Assembly (NCBI RefSeq): GCF_027923465.1
Contig: NZ_BRLB01000001.1
Coordinates: 496,001-560,000 of the forward strand
From: Vallitalea longa
Lineage (GTDB): Bacteria; Bacillota; Clostridia; Lachnospirales; Vallitaleaceae
Direction of reading: 5' to 3'
DNA: 64,000 nt
Numbering within the stretch: the first letter of the stretch is position 1; every line of letters begins with the position of its first letter. The notes under the pieces were generated by a model. The model was not told the origin of the DNA, ran no database searches, and saw only the letters and a program-made list of their open reading frames with translations. The translations under genes and the position numbers were made by a program. Shown here in pieces: positions 34,830 to 42,917 of the stretch.

Positions 34830-36107
34830 CTACTTATTTGCTGTCTCCAACAATTCGTCTATCTTGACAGCTAATTCATTCATAATCTCTTCAACAGGTT
34901 TATCATCCAACATTGCCATTGTAATACTACTTGTAATTTCATTATCTATTTCAGGCCATGTGGATACTGGAGGTCTTGGTTTTGCAGTTTTTATTGCTTC
35001 AAGAAATGGTGCGAAGTTCTCTATACTTTTAACTTCTTCTGAATCAATAGCTTCTTTATTGACTGGAATCTGACCTACTTTTGCCATCTCTATCTGAGCA
35101 AATTTATCTGTCATGAATTTCATGAATTCCCAACTTGCCTCTTTCTTGGAATCAGAAAACATAACTATATCCTCTCCACCCAACACCTGAACAGAACCGC
35201 CTTCTCCAGCTGGCATCTGAGCAGTCATAGGTTCAAAGTCAGGGTAAGAACCTTCTAATTCTGCGAATTTCCAAGGTCCTTCAATAATCATACCGTATCT
35301 TCCTTGACCGTAACCATCTGTTAGAGGGATGTCCCCACTATTGAATCCTATCATTCCACTGTCTTTGTATAGATCTACAAGTTTTTGGATGATATCAATT
35401 GTTTTCTTGCTATTTATGTATCCTGTTGCTGTTTTGTACTCTTTATCAGTAATATCCCCACCATTACTCCAGATGAAAGGACAGATATTCCAACCAGACA
35501 ATGCTGGTTCACCATATCCCCATATCTGTTTACCATCTTTTTTACTCATCTTTCTGGCTGCTTCAAAAAAATCATCCATTGTAGTTGGAACTTTTATATT
35601 TTCTTTATCTAACATGGATTTGTTATAAAATAGAATTTTTGTATTCGTATTTAATCCTAATCCATAATGATTATTGTTTATCTTAGCAGTATTCATAGGT
35701 CCATCTATTATATTGCTTGAAATCTCTTTGAAGTCTTTCATTTCTGAATCTAATTTTTTCAATATATTCAATTTCTGAAATTCTGGAACCCAAGCGATAT
35801 CAACTCTAGCCACATCTGGTAATTGATTAGAACTGGTACTTACTAATATCTTCTTATGCAATTCTGCCCATTCATGAGAGACTGTTTCTACATTTATATT
35901 AGGGTGTTTTTTATGGAACTCAGGTATAATGACTTCATTTAATACTTTATTTTCGGCTGATTGTGAATTATAATGATGCCAAAAAGTTATAGTCACACTT
36001 TCATCCGAGCCATTACTACTCGTTGCTTTATCACTTTTACACCCTGTAGCTATAGAAATAATTAATATAAACATCAAAAAAATACTTATTGTTTTTTTCA
36101 TTTTCAT
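34830..36107 (-). CDS. Maltodextrin-type binding lipoprotein of ABC importer
   Basis: The 425-residue lipoprotein has the lipobox IATGC (Cys23) and a MalE-like fold (ITFWHHYNSQSAENKVLNEV, LNTNTKILFYNKSMLD, YGMIIEGPWKFAE). It lies directly after the intracellular GH13 gene and before two permeases. The neighbours suggest an alpha-glucan oligosaccharide as ligand. AGGAGG ribosome binding site. Confidence 0.88.
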   Translation of the reverse strand: MKMKKTISIFLMFILIISIATGCKSDKATSSNGSDESVTITFWHHYNSQSAENKVLNEVIIPEFHKKHPNINVETVSHEWAELHKKILVSTSSNQLPDVARVDIAWVPEFQKLNILKKLDSEMKDFKEISSNIIDGPMNTAKINNNHYGLGLNTNTKILFYNKSMLDKENIKVPTTMDDFFEAARKMSKKDGKQIWGYGEPALSGWNICPFIWSNGGDITDKEYKTATGYINSKKTIDIIQKLVDLYKDSGMIGFNSGDIPLTDGYGQGRYGMIIEGPWKFAELEGSYPDFEPMTAQMPAGEGGSVQVLGGEDIVMFSDSKKEASWEFMKFMTDKFAQIEMAKVGQIPVNKEAIDSEEVKSIENFAPFLEAIKTAKPRPPVSTWPEIDNEITSSITMAMLDDKPVEEIMNELAVKIDELLETANK

Positions 36108-36125
36108 TGTAATCCTCCTAATTAT

Positions 36126-37925
36126 TTAGTTAACAATTAAAATTCTCACTCCATATGATTCAATATTAATTTTTACGCTACTTTCATAAGGATATATATC
36201 ACAATTATAATATTTCTCATTCTGTAATGTAGAAATTTGAAATTCATCATCTGTGATTATATCTACAATAACCCTGTTTTCATCATACTTTTCTAATAAA
36301 GGTATTGTAATTTCATTAATCTTATCTTCATTATTAAGTATTACATATACTCTTTCCCTAGTTATCTCTCTTACAAAAGCATAAACTAAATTTTCATTAC
36401 TACAATAAATGGATTTGAATTTACCTTCTACTAAAGCTCTATATTTTTTTCTTATATGTATGAGTCTTTTATAATATTCTAATAGGTTCTGTTGTCTTTC
36501 AGTAAAACTCCAATTCATAGCCCCTCTACAACCTGGATCATTTGAACCTTCCATACCGATTTCGTCACCATAATATATACATGGAACGCCGATAAATAAT
36601 AATTGAAAAGCGGCTGCTAATTTTAACTTATCCATATCTTTGTTACATGAGGTTAGGAATCTTGTTGTATCATGACTCCCTATTAGATTAAATAAGGAGT
36701 GATGTACTCTATTGGAATAAGCTCCTAGGAATTGATTGATTCTAGAATCAAATTCAAATGTATCTATAGTGTTTTTTGCGAAATATTCTGTGACTGCATA
36801 GAAGAACAAATAATTCATGACAGAATCCATCTGATCTCCTCTTAACATACTTTTGTTTTCAATCCAAGTCTCTCCCAATATAAAGCACTCTGGATTGACA
36901 GACCTTACTTCCCTTCTGAATTCACTCCAGAAAGTGGTGTCTATTTCATCTGCAACATCCAAACGCCAACCATCAATATTAGCTTCCTCAATCCAATACC
37001 TGCCTATTTTCTTTACATAATCTCTAACTTCTTCATTATTGAAATTAAGCTTAGGCATCCATTTATAATAACCTACACACTCATAATTGATTTCATCGGT
37101 ATCTACTGGAAGCTGGTCAATATAGAACCAATCTTTGTATTTAGATTTTTCTCCATTTTTTATGACATCCTGAAATTGCCTAGTATAGTATCCACAGTGA
37201 TTGAACACTCCATCTAATATCAATTTGATATTATTTTCATGAAGTACTAGTACAAGTTTCCTTAGGTCATCTATATCTCCAAAATGCTTATCTATCTTAA
37301 AATAATCCATTGTATCGTATTTGTGATTAGAAGGTGCCTCGAATATTGGATTAAGATATATAGCATTAACTCCCAATGTTTTCAGATAATCTATTTTTTT
37401 ATGTATTCCTTCTAAATCACCTCCCATGAAATTTTCTCTGGTAGGTGAACTCCCCCATTCTACAACATCATCGGGATTATTCTCCTTATTTCCATCATAA
37501 TATCTTTCCGGAAATATCTGGTAGAAAATAGATTCTTCAACCCAATGTGGTATTTGCAGAAAATCTTTTTCATTACTGATAAGATATTGGAAATTTCCTT
37601 CCTCCTGTACAGTTAATGAAATACCATAATAATTAAAATACACTACATTAATTCCATCATTAATCTCAAAAAAATATTTTATGTATTTGGTTCTTTCTCC
37701 TGTATCAATCAAAACTTCATAATAATCGAATCTCTTATCTCTAGCATAACATGTCATTCTGACTTTTGAACTATTGGAAATAGTAGTTTTCTGCATATTA
37801 TAATAATGCAATATGCATTCTTTGATATCACCTTTTTTAGCTTTTATCCTGATTGCTAATTGATAAGAGTTGATGGGGTATATATAATCCCTTATTTGTT
37901 CATGAATAATCGCTTCATATATCAT
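36126..37925 (-). CDS. Intracellular CBM34/GH13 alpha-glucan hydrolase (neopullulanase/cyclomaltodextrinase type)
   Basis: The 599-residue enzyme has an N-terminal CBM34-like domain (about 1-125) and a GH13 (beta/alpha)8 barrel with FYQIFPERYYDG and the catalytic triad Asp323 (DGWRLDVAD), Glu352 (GETW) and Asp419 (GSHDTT). No signal peptide is present, so it works in the cytoplasm on imported maltodextrins or cyclodextrins, as GH13_20 enzymes do. It is the second gene of the operon, after the LacI-type regulator and before the importer. Exact specificity cannot be read. Confidence 0.9.
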   Translation of the reverse strand: MIYEAIIHEQIRDYIYPINSYQLAIRIKAKKGDIKECILHYYNMQKTTISNSSKVRMTCYARDKRFDYYEVLIDTGERTKYIKYFFEINDGINVVYFNYYGISLTVQEEGNFQYLISNEKDFLQIPHWVEESIFYQIFPERYYDGNKENNPDDVVEWGSSPTRENFMGGDLEGIHKKIDYLKTLGVNAIYLNPIFEAPSNHKYDTMDYFKIDKHFGDIDDLRKLVLVLHENNIKLILDGVFNHCGYYTRQFQDVIKNGEKSKYKDWFYIDQLPVDTDEINYECVGYYKWMPKLNFNNEEVRDYVKKIGRYWIEEANIDGWRLDVADEIDTTFWSEFRREVRSVNPECFILGETWIENKSMLRGDQMDSVMNYLFFYAVTEYFAKNTIDTFEFDSRINQFLGAYSNRVHHSLFNLIGSHDTTRFLTSCNKDMDKLKLAAAFQLLFIGVPCIYYGDEIGMEGSNDPGCRGAMNWSFTERQQNLLEYYKRLIHIRKKYRALVEGKFKSIYCSNENLVYAFVREITRERVYVILNNEDKINEITIPLLEKYDENRVIVDIITDDEFQISTLQNEKYYNCDIYPYESSVKINIESYGVRILIVN

Positions 37926-37934
37926 GTCAATTAC

Positions 37935-38951
37935 TTAACTCCTTTCGGCTGAACCTCTCGTTATTAATTTAACCGACAATAAAGTATTATGTTTACTTGA
38001 TGATGGTAAATTGATTTCACCGATTAGCATAGATCCCGCTTGAATACCCAATTCCAATACGTCTATATCTACTGTAGTCATCTCTGGTTTAGTCAACTCT
38101 GCTACCAAGAAATTATCAAAACTGACCACACCTATATCATCAGGTATATTATATCCTTCTTCTTTTAGAGCTGTAATGGCTCCAAAGGCAGCTAAATTGC
38201 TGGAGAAAACAAATGAGTCGGGAATATAGTTTCTATCCATATAATTCTTAATTAAGTTATATCCATCAATATTTCCTGTAATGTTTTTAGTGAATAATCT
38301 ATCATCAAATGCTATACCATTATCCTTTAGTGCCTCTTTATAGCCTCTATATCTCTTCATATTAAAAGTATCATTTTGATTACTGGAAACAAACGCTATA
38401 TTTCTGTATTCATTATCTATCAGATGTTCAGTAGCGATATAACCAGCCATCTTATTATTGATATCCACCCAATTGACATCATAATTCTTAGGTGGCTCTC
38501 CAATGACTACATATGGTATATTCAGATCTTCCATGTTCTTGATAATATTCTTTTTCAATAGAAGCGCTGGAAAAATAATACCATCAGCTCTTTTTTCACA
38601 AATTATTCTGTTCAGAGTATTACCTTTATTTATAGTAGTCTTTTCATTAGCTATAATTAAATTATATCCTTTATTGCATATCACTTTTTCTATTCCATAC
38701 TGAATTTTATAGAAAAAAGGATTATCAAATGCATCAAAATTATTGATATCAACTACTAAAGCAATATTATATGTATTCTGATTAGAAAATCCTCTAGCCA
38801 TACTGCTAGGATAATAATTCATCTTCTTCATAGCCAATTTAACTTTTTCTGCTGTTTTTGGAGATATCAGTGGACTATTATTTATTACTCTAGAAACTGT
38901 AGCTGTTGATACTCCTGTAGCTTTTGCAACATCTTTAATTGTCACTCCCAT
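37935..38951 (-). CDS. LacI-family transcriptional regulator
   Basis: The 338-residue repressor has the LacI helix-turn-helix at residues 4-25 with the hinge following (TIKDVAKATGVSTATVSRVI) and a periplasmic-binding-like sensor domain. It opens the operon GH13-binding protein-permeases and an operator-like 14-mer lies 38 bases before its start, so autoregulation is likely. The same 14-mer precedes the amylase gene, extending the regulon. The inducer is probably a maltodextrin; CcpA-like function is less likely given the local position. Confidence 0.9.
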   Translation of the reverse strand: MGVTIKDVAKATGVSTATVSRVINNSPLISPKTAEKVKLAMKKMNYYPSSMARGFSNQNTYNIALVVDINNFDAFDNPFFYKIQYGIEKVICNKGYNLIIANEKTTINKGNTLNRIICEKRADGIIFPALLLKKNIIKNMEDLNIPYVVIGEPPKNYDVNWVDINNKMAGYIATEHLIDNEYRNIAFVSSNQNDTFNMKRYRGYKEALKDNGIAFDDRLFTKNITGNIDGYNLIKNYMDRNYIPDSFVFSSNLAAFGAITALKEEGYNIPDDIGVVSFDNFLVAELTKPEMTTVDIDVLELGIQAGSMLIGEINLPSSSKHNTLLSVKLITRGSAERS

Positions 38952-38988
38952 ATTTTCTCACTCTCTTTCAAAATACAATCATTTTTAG

Positions 38989-39002
38989 TGCAACCGTTTA
39001 CA
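38989..39002. promoter_or_regulatory. LacI-family operator upstream of the lacI-type gene
   Basis: TGCAACCGTTTACA has the central CG and near-palindromic halves of LacI/CcpA-family operators; with flanks it reads AGTG...CACT. The identical 14-mer is at 41003-41016. A cre site for CcpA has a similar consensus and cannot be excluded. Confidence 0.7.
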
Positions 39003-39098
39003 CTAATAATTATAAAAAAATTGGTATTTTTAATATATACCTTTCTACATGGATTTGCAACAATATTTTGCTCAAGCTACAGGAATTGTACTATTTAA

Positions 39099-40931
39099 TT
39101 AAAAATTAGGATAGATATCTATTGTTTGCCCACCAGTAACTGTATAATTGTTGCCTGTCGACCAGGAATTATCATTAATAAGTGCTTTAAATTCAACTGT
39201 CTCTCCTGGTTCAATACGTTCCATTTCAAATTCCCATACATCTGAAGAGATATTTCTCATTATTCTTCCTTGATTCCATCTAAGTGGATAATTTTCACCT
39301 CTTACGAACATATAGTTACCATAACCAACATCATAATGGACTCTTATTTTAGTTGTGACTGGAACAGGAGGTGTATAACTTGATGGATTACCTTTAACTA
39401 ATATCATTGCTTCTTTTCCATCTACGCTAACATCTATTTGTTTGCCAGTTACCCCACCTGAAGTAACAGTTACTTTTTGAGATGTATCCAAGAGATTAGT
39501 TAGTTCTGTACCAACAGTTATTGAACTCTCCGCTCTTAATGGAATAGCTCTTGTAGAGATCTCGAATCCATTATTAAGGACTGTTATTACTTCATCACCG
39601 TTGTCATCGTTCCTTCTAGAATAAGAATATACGAAAGTATCACACCACATTTCCCTTTGAGTTCCGTTTCTTAGAGGTTCGTATTCTTTTCTTATTTCAG
39701 CTAATCTTTTTATATGTTGATAGTTGATATTGGTCTCGTCAAAAGAACTCATTACTTCACGATTTTCTTTATTCGCTATACCAGTATATTCTGTACGTAC
39801 TCCACTACCGAAGTGTGCTTGCTCTGTTCCATAATAAACATCTGGAATACCTCTTATGGTGAATAAAAATGTCATACCTAGTCTTAATTTTTTGTAACTA
39901 TCGTCTGCTAAGCATAAGAACCTGTCTCTGTCATGATTATCAAGAAAAGTTACTAGATTATTGACATTCTGATATTTATAATCTTGGTCAAATATGTTTT
40001 TCAATGACTGGAATCCTTCATCGTGAGCAAAAACTTCTCTTGCTACGAAAAATACAGGAAAATCCAGAACCCCCCATTGATAATTCTGAAAATCACTAAC
40101 AAAATCTACACTACCATTGAAGATTTCACCAAAAGTTGGAACACCAACATAATCTTCGAACTCAGTAATAAAAGGTTTTGGAAGTGAACTTGCCGCATCC
40201 ACTCTTATGCCATCAAATCCAATGTCATCAATCCACATCTTGTATGCTGATAATACAGCATTCTTCGCATCAACATTTGATTGGTCTATATCATCTAACC
40301 CACCCATATCATGATTGACTAACTCATGATAATTATTGTAATCCGTGATATCTCCATTATGATGATACCAATTAGGATTATTGAATGGGGATGCAGGACA
40401 ATATGTTGAAGGATAATATGATGTAGAAGTTCCAGCTAAATAATCAGCAGTATGATTTGGTACTGCATCAAGAATGACTTTTATTCCATTATCATGAGCT
40501 GTATCTACTAGCTCTTTCAATTTGTCCTTGCTACCGAAATGTGGATCGGTCGTATTGTAGTCATTAGTAAAATATCCATGATATCCTGATTCTTGACCAT
40601 CCCTACTTAGAAGTTCATTTTTCTGAGGTGGAGATATCCATATTGCTGTGACTCCCAGATTTTTTATGTACGACATTTTGTCTATAATACCTTGAAAATC
40701 ACCACCTTGTGTATACTTTAATTCACCAGGTCGATATTCATTCCCGACTGTACCATTAATAGATGAATCTCCATCATAAAATCTGTCAGTCAATATCATG
40801 TAGACAATGTCATTACTGTCAAGATTAGAAGAAGTTGAAGAAGCTTTTATGCTTATGCTCCCAGTAAACAATGTTGTTATAATAAGTGTCAAACAAACGA
40901 TGATAGTAAAGATTTTCTTCCTTTTTTGCAT
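39099..40931 (-). CDS. Secreted alpha-amylase (GH13) with C-terminal starch-binding-like domain
   Basis: The 610-residue enzyme has a Sec signal peptide (cleavage near residue 30, SIKA), a GH13 barrel with the triad Asp245 (GIRVDAA), Glu269 (FGEIFNG) and Asp334 (FLDNHDRDR), a domain C, and a C-terminal beta domain from about 520 (YGNYMFVRGENYPLRWNQG, FKALINDNSWSTG) like the carbohydrate-binding tails of Bacillus/Paenibacillus amylases. It should cleave starch outside the cell, making the maltodextrins that the adjacent importer takes up. It has its own upstream region with the shared operator 72 bases before the ATG. CGTase-like activity is possible. Confidence 0.9.
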   Translation of the reverse strand: MQKRKKIFTIIVCLTLIITTLFTGSISIKASSTSSNLDSNDIVYMILTDRFYDGDSSINGTVGNEYRPGELKYTQGGDFQGIIDKMSYIKNLGVTAIWISPPQKNELLSRDGQESGYHGYFTNDYNTTDPHFGSKDKLKELVDTAHDNGIKVILDAVPNHTADYLAGTSTSYYPSTYCPASPFNNPNWYHHNGDITDYNNYHELVNHDMGGLDDIDQSNVDAKNAVLSAYKMWIDDIGFDGIRVDAASSLPKPFITEFEDYVGVPTFGEIFNGSVDFVSDFQNYQWGVLDFPVFFVAREVFAHDEGFQSLKNIFDQDYKYQNVNNLVTFLDNHDRDRFLCLADDSYKKLRLGMTFLFTIRGIPDVYYGTEQAHFGSGVRTEYTGIANKENREVMSSFDETNINYQHIKRLAEIRKEYEPLRNGTQREMWCDTFVYSYSRRNDDNGDEVITVLNNGFEISTRAIPLRAESSITVGTELTNLLDTSQKVTVTSGGVTGKQIDVSVDGKEAMILVKGNPSSYTPPVPVTTKIRVHYDVGYGNYMFVRGENYPLRWNQGRIMRNISSDVWEFEMERIEPGETVEFKALINDNSWSTGNNYTVTGGQTIDIYPNF

Positions 40932-41111
40932 TTCGTCACCTTAACCTTCCCTTATTATTTTTATAATTATAAACCAAACATTAAGTTTGATTTTATAATT
41001 TATGCAACCGTTTACAATTTTTAATAATAAGTATATATTATACTATCATGTTTAGCTAATATTGTCAACTTATAACCTAAAACTATTCTGAAATTATACA
41101 TATGAGTTAAT
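40932..41111. other. Promoter region of the amylase gene
   Basis: This AT-rich stretch holds the operator-like 14-mer at 41003-41016. No further structure was recognised up to the decayed palindromic repeat that starts at about 41112, so the gap to the peroxiredoxin gene (417 bases in all) is made of operator, repeat copy B and the peroxiredoxin leader. Confidence 0.4.
41003..41016. promoter_or_regulatory. LacI-family operator upstream of the amylase gene
   Basis: TGCAACCGTTTACA is identical to the site at 38989-39002 in front of the lacI-type gene. It lies 72 bases before the amylase ATG, a position suited to repression. Confidence 0.7.
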
Positions 41112-41272
41112 CAATTAACTTTACCGATTTAATACTCTATGCAGGTAAACCAATAAAAAAGATTTAAAGAATAAAAATATAGTCACTTTTTCTATCTTTT
41201 CATTTTGTAACTCTTTAACTACATTCTTTTATTTTCTCCCATTAAATTAAAAATAGAAAAGTTGAGTTAATT
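41112..41272. repeat. Decayed palindromic element (copy B)
   Basis: Compared with copy A, the left side keeps AACTTT.CC, TTTAAT, ATGCAGG and AGAATAAAAATATAG in the same order, the centre keeps CTATCTTTT, and the right end keeps AAAAGTTGAGT. Pairing is much weaker than in copy A, as expected of an old, mutated copy. It sits between the amylase and peroxiredoxin genes. Confidence 0.45.
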
Positions 41273-41348
41273 CCCTCTTGATTAGAATAATATGCAACTC
41301 AGTATCAAATACTTTATACAGACTATAAAATATTTGGAGGAATAATCA

Positions 41349-41870
41349 ATGGAAAGGTTAGTAGGTAATAAAGCACCCCATTTTGATATGGCAACAGCTC
41401 TTGGAGACGGAACTAATTTTGGCAAAAAGAATTTGGATGATTATAAGGGTAAATGGTTAGTCCTGTTTTTCTATCCTTTGGATTTCACATTTGTGTGTCC
41501 CACTGAAATAACAGGTTATAGCAAGAAAATCAAGCAGTTCCAAGATATTGGCGCAGAAATGCTTGCTGTAAGTACAGACAGTCAATATTCTCATCAAGCA
41601 TGGATAAATGGAGCTCTTGGCAAAATCAATTTCCCAATAGCATCAGATATAACTAAATCTGTTGCAAAGAAATACGGTGTATTAATAGAAGAAGAAGGTA
41701 TCGCATTAAGAGGTTTATTCATTGTAGATCCAGAAGGCATCATAAGATATAGTGTCATACATGATCTCAATGTAGGACGTTCTGTAGATGAAACATTACG
41801 TGTTCTACAAGCTTTGCAAGCTGGAGGTTTATGTCCCATTGATTGGTCGCCAGGAGAAGATATGTTATAA
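41349..41870 (+). CDS. 2-Cys peroxiredoxin (AhpC/Prx1 type)
   Basis: The 173-residue protein has the peroxidatic Cys50 in FTFVCPTEITGYSKK and the resolving Cys162 in GGLCPIDWSPG, the layout of typical 2-Cys AhpC/Prx1 enzymes that reduce hydrogen peroxide and organic peroxides. It is slightly short for AhpC and no AhpF-type reductase gene is adjacent, so thioredoxin or rubredoxin is the likely electron donor. Strong GGAGG ribosome binding site; monocistronic by its terminator. Confidence 0.92.
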   Translation: MERLVGNKAPHFDMATALGDGTNFGKKNLDDYKGKWLVLFFYPLDFTFVCPTEITGYSKKIKQFQDIGAEMLAVSTDSQYSHQAWINGALGKINFPIASDITKSVAKKYGVLIEEEGIALRGLFIVDPEGIIRYSVIHDLNVGRSVDETLRVLQALQAGGLCPIDWSPGEDML

Positions 41871-41876
41871 ATATTA

Positions 41877-41904
41877 AGAGAATAGTGCCTAAACACTATT
41901 CTCT
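41877..41904. terminator. Bidirectional terminator between peroxiredoxin and yunB
   Basis: AGAGAATAGTG (41877-41887) and CACTATTCTCT (41894-41904) are perfect 11-bp complements with a six-base loop, seven bases after the peroxiredoxin stop and five bases from the convergent yunB stop. Confidence 0.8.
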
Positions 41905-41909
41905 TCTTA

Positions 41910-42620
41910 CTAATTATCAAATCCTCCTGGAGCTACATCCAGTATATTCTTATCAGGTACATTAACATAGTTAGGTGGAACTGTACCACTTATTATCCTA
42001 TCTACTAATGTAACTTGTTGTGCCACTGTTACTTTTTCAGAAGCAAGAGGAACTACTACCTGCATAGTAGTCTCTATATTCAGCCATACCCTATGATTAA
42101 TCTGGTTAATTCCTGTCGATTTAAATTCTCTGTCATAATTAATTGTTGCTGTACCAAAAGGTAGAATTTCCACTTCTATATTAGGACCTGTATTGGCGAA
42201 TATGTTAGAACCTATTAAATTACCTGAAGGAATGGGTATTGTCTCATCCGCATACTTATCAACTTCTTCTGCTATCTTATCTATCACATCTGCACATATT
42301 TCATTGATAGTTATAGTATCAATACCACAAGATACTATCTCCCCTTTTTCATTATAAAAATATGTAACCAGCTCATCAGTATTTATATCCTTCTCCGCTA
42401 GAGTTCTCCTAACTGCATCATTTATGGATTGTGTAGCTATGGTTTTAATTTTCAATTGGGACATAGCCACTACTATAGGCAAGATCTGCTTATCTAAATA
42501 TGTATACACAAATATAAAACTAAGACTTAAAACTGCTATAAGAATAAACACATATGCTCCAAAGCGTTTTTTCTTATTCTTGTTCTTTCTTGGCTTTCTG
42601 CCTTTTATATTTCTTCTCAT
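41910..42620 (-). CDS. yunB: Sporulation protein YunB
   Basis: The 236-residue protein has a highly basic N-terminus (MRRNIKGRKPRKNKNKKKR), one membrane segment at about residues 20-40, and the YunB core: AINDAVRR-like SINDAVRRTLAEK, IPIPSGNLIGSNIFANTGPNIEVEILPFG, and NYDREFKSTGINQINHRVWL. YunB is made in the mother cell during sporulation in Bacillus and is linked to spore formation; its biochemical role is not established. The ATG at 42620 follows AGGAGG; an ORF start 11 codons earlier lacks one. Confidence 0.85.
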   Translation of the reverse strand: MRRNIKGRKPRKNKNKKKRFGAYVFILIAVLSLSFIFVYTYLDKQILPIVVAMSQLKIKTIATQSINDAVRRTLAEKDINTDELVTYFYNEKGEIVSCGIDTITINEICADVIDKIAEEVDKYADETIPIPSGNLIGSNIFANTGPNIEVEILPFGTATINYDREFKSTGINQINHRVWLNIETTMQVVVPLASEKVTVAQQVTLVDRIISGTVPPNYVNVPDKNILDVAPGGFDN

Positions 42621-42917
42621 ATCTCCTCCTATGTCTATTACTATTGCCAGCATTTCTTAATCCTTATATTAAGTATATGATTGCTTATTAATAATTGTGT
42701 ATGTCTAATAAAACCTATTTCGCCAAGAGATTATTGTCTTTACTATGAACTTTAGTTGTTAATAACATGATTATCAAAGTGTTTCACTTAAATTACAAAC
42801 GCAATACATTTTGTGAATAATTTGTTAATATTTATTAAATTTATGGCAAAACATATATTTTACTTTCTATATCTTTATATATTTGATATAATATCATCTG
42901 TATAAAGGAGGCAATTT
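42621..42917. other. Divergent intergenic region between yunB and the first penicillin-binding protein gene
   Basis: A TATAAT at 42887-42892, 26 bases before the penicillin-binding protein ATG, is a plausible SigA -10 box, with only a weak -35 match. No other structure was recognised. Confidence 0.4.

Noticed and set aside
37935-38951. LacI-type regulator as the global CcpA
   Set aside because: CcpA genes are normally not first in a maltodextrin operon; the local operators and operon suggest a dedicated regulator, though the operator resembles a cre site.
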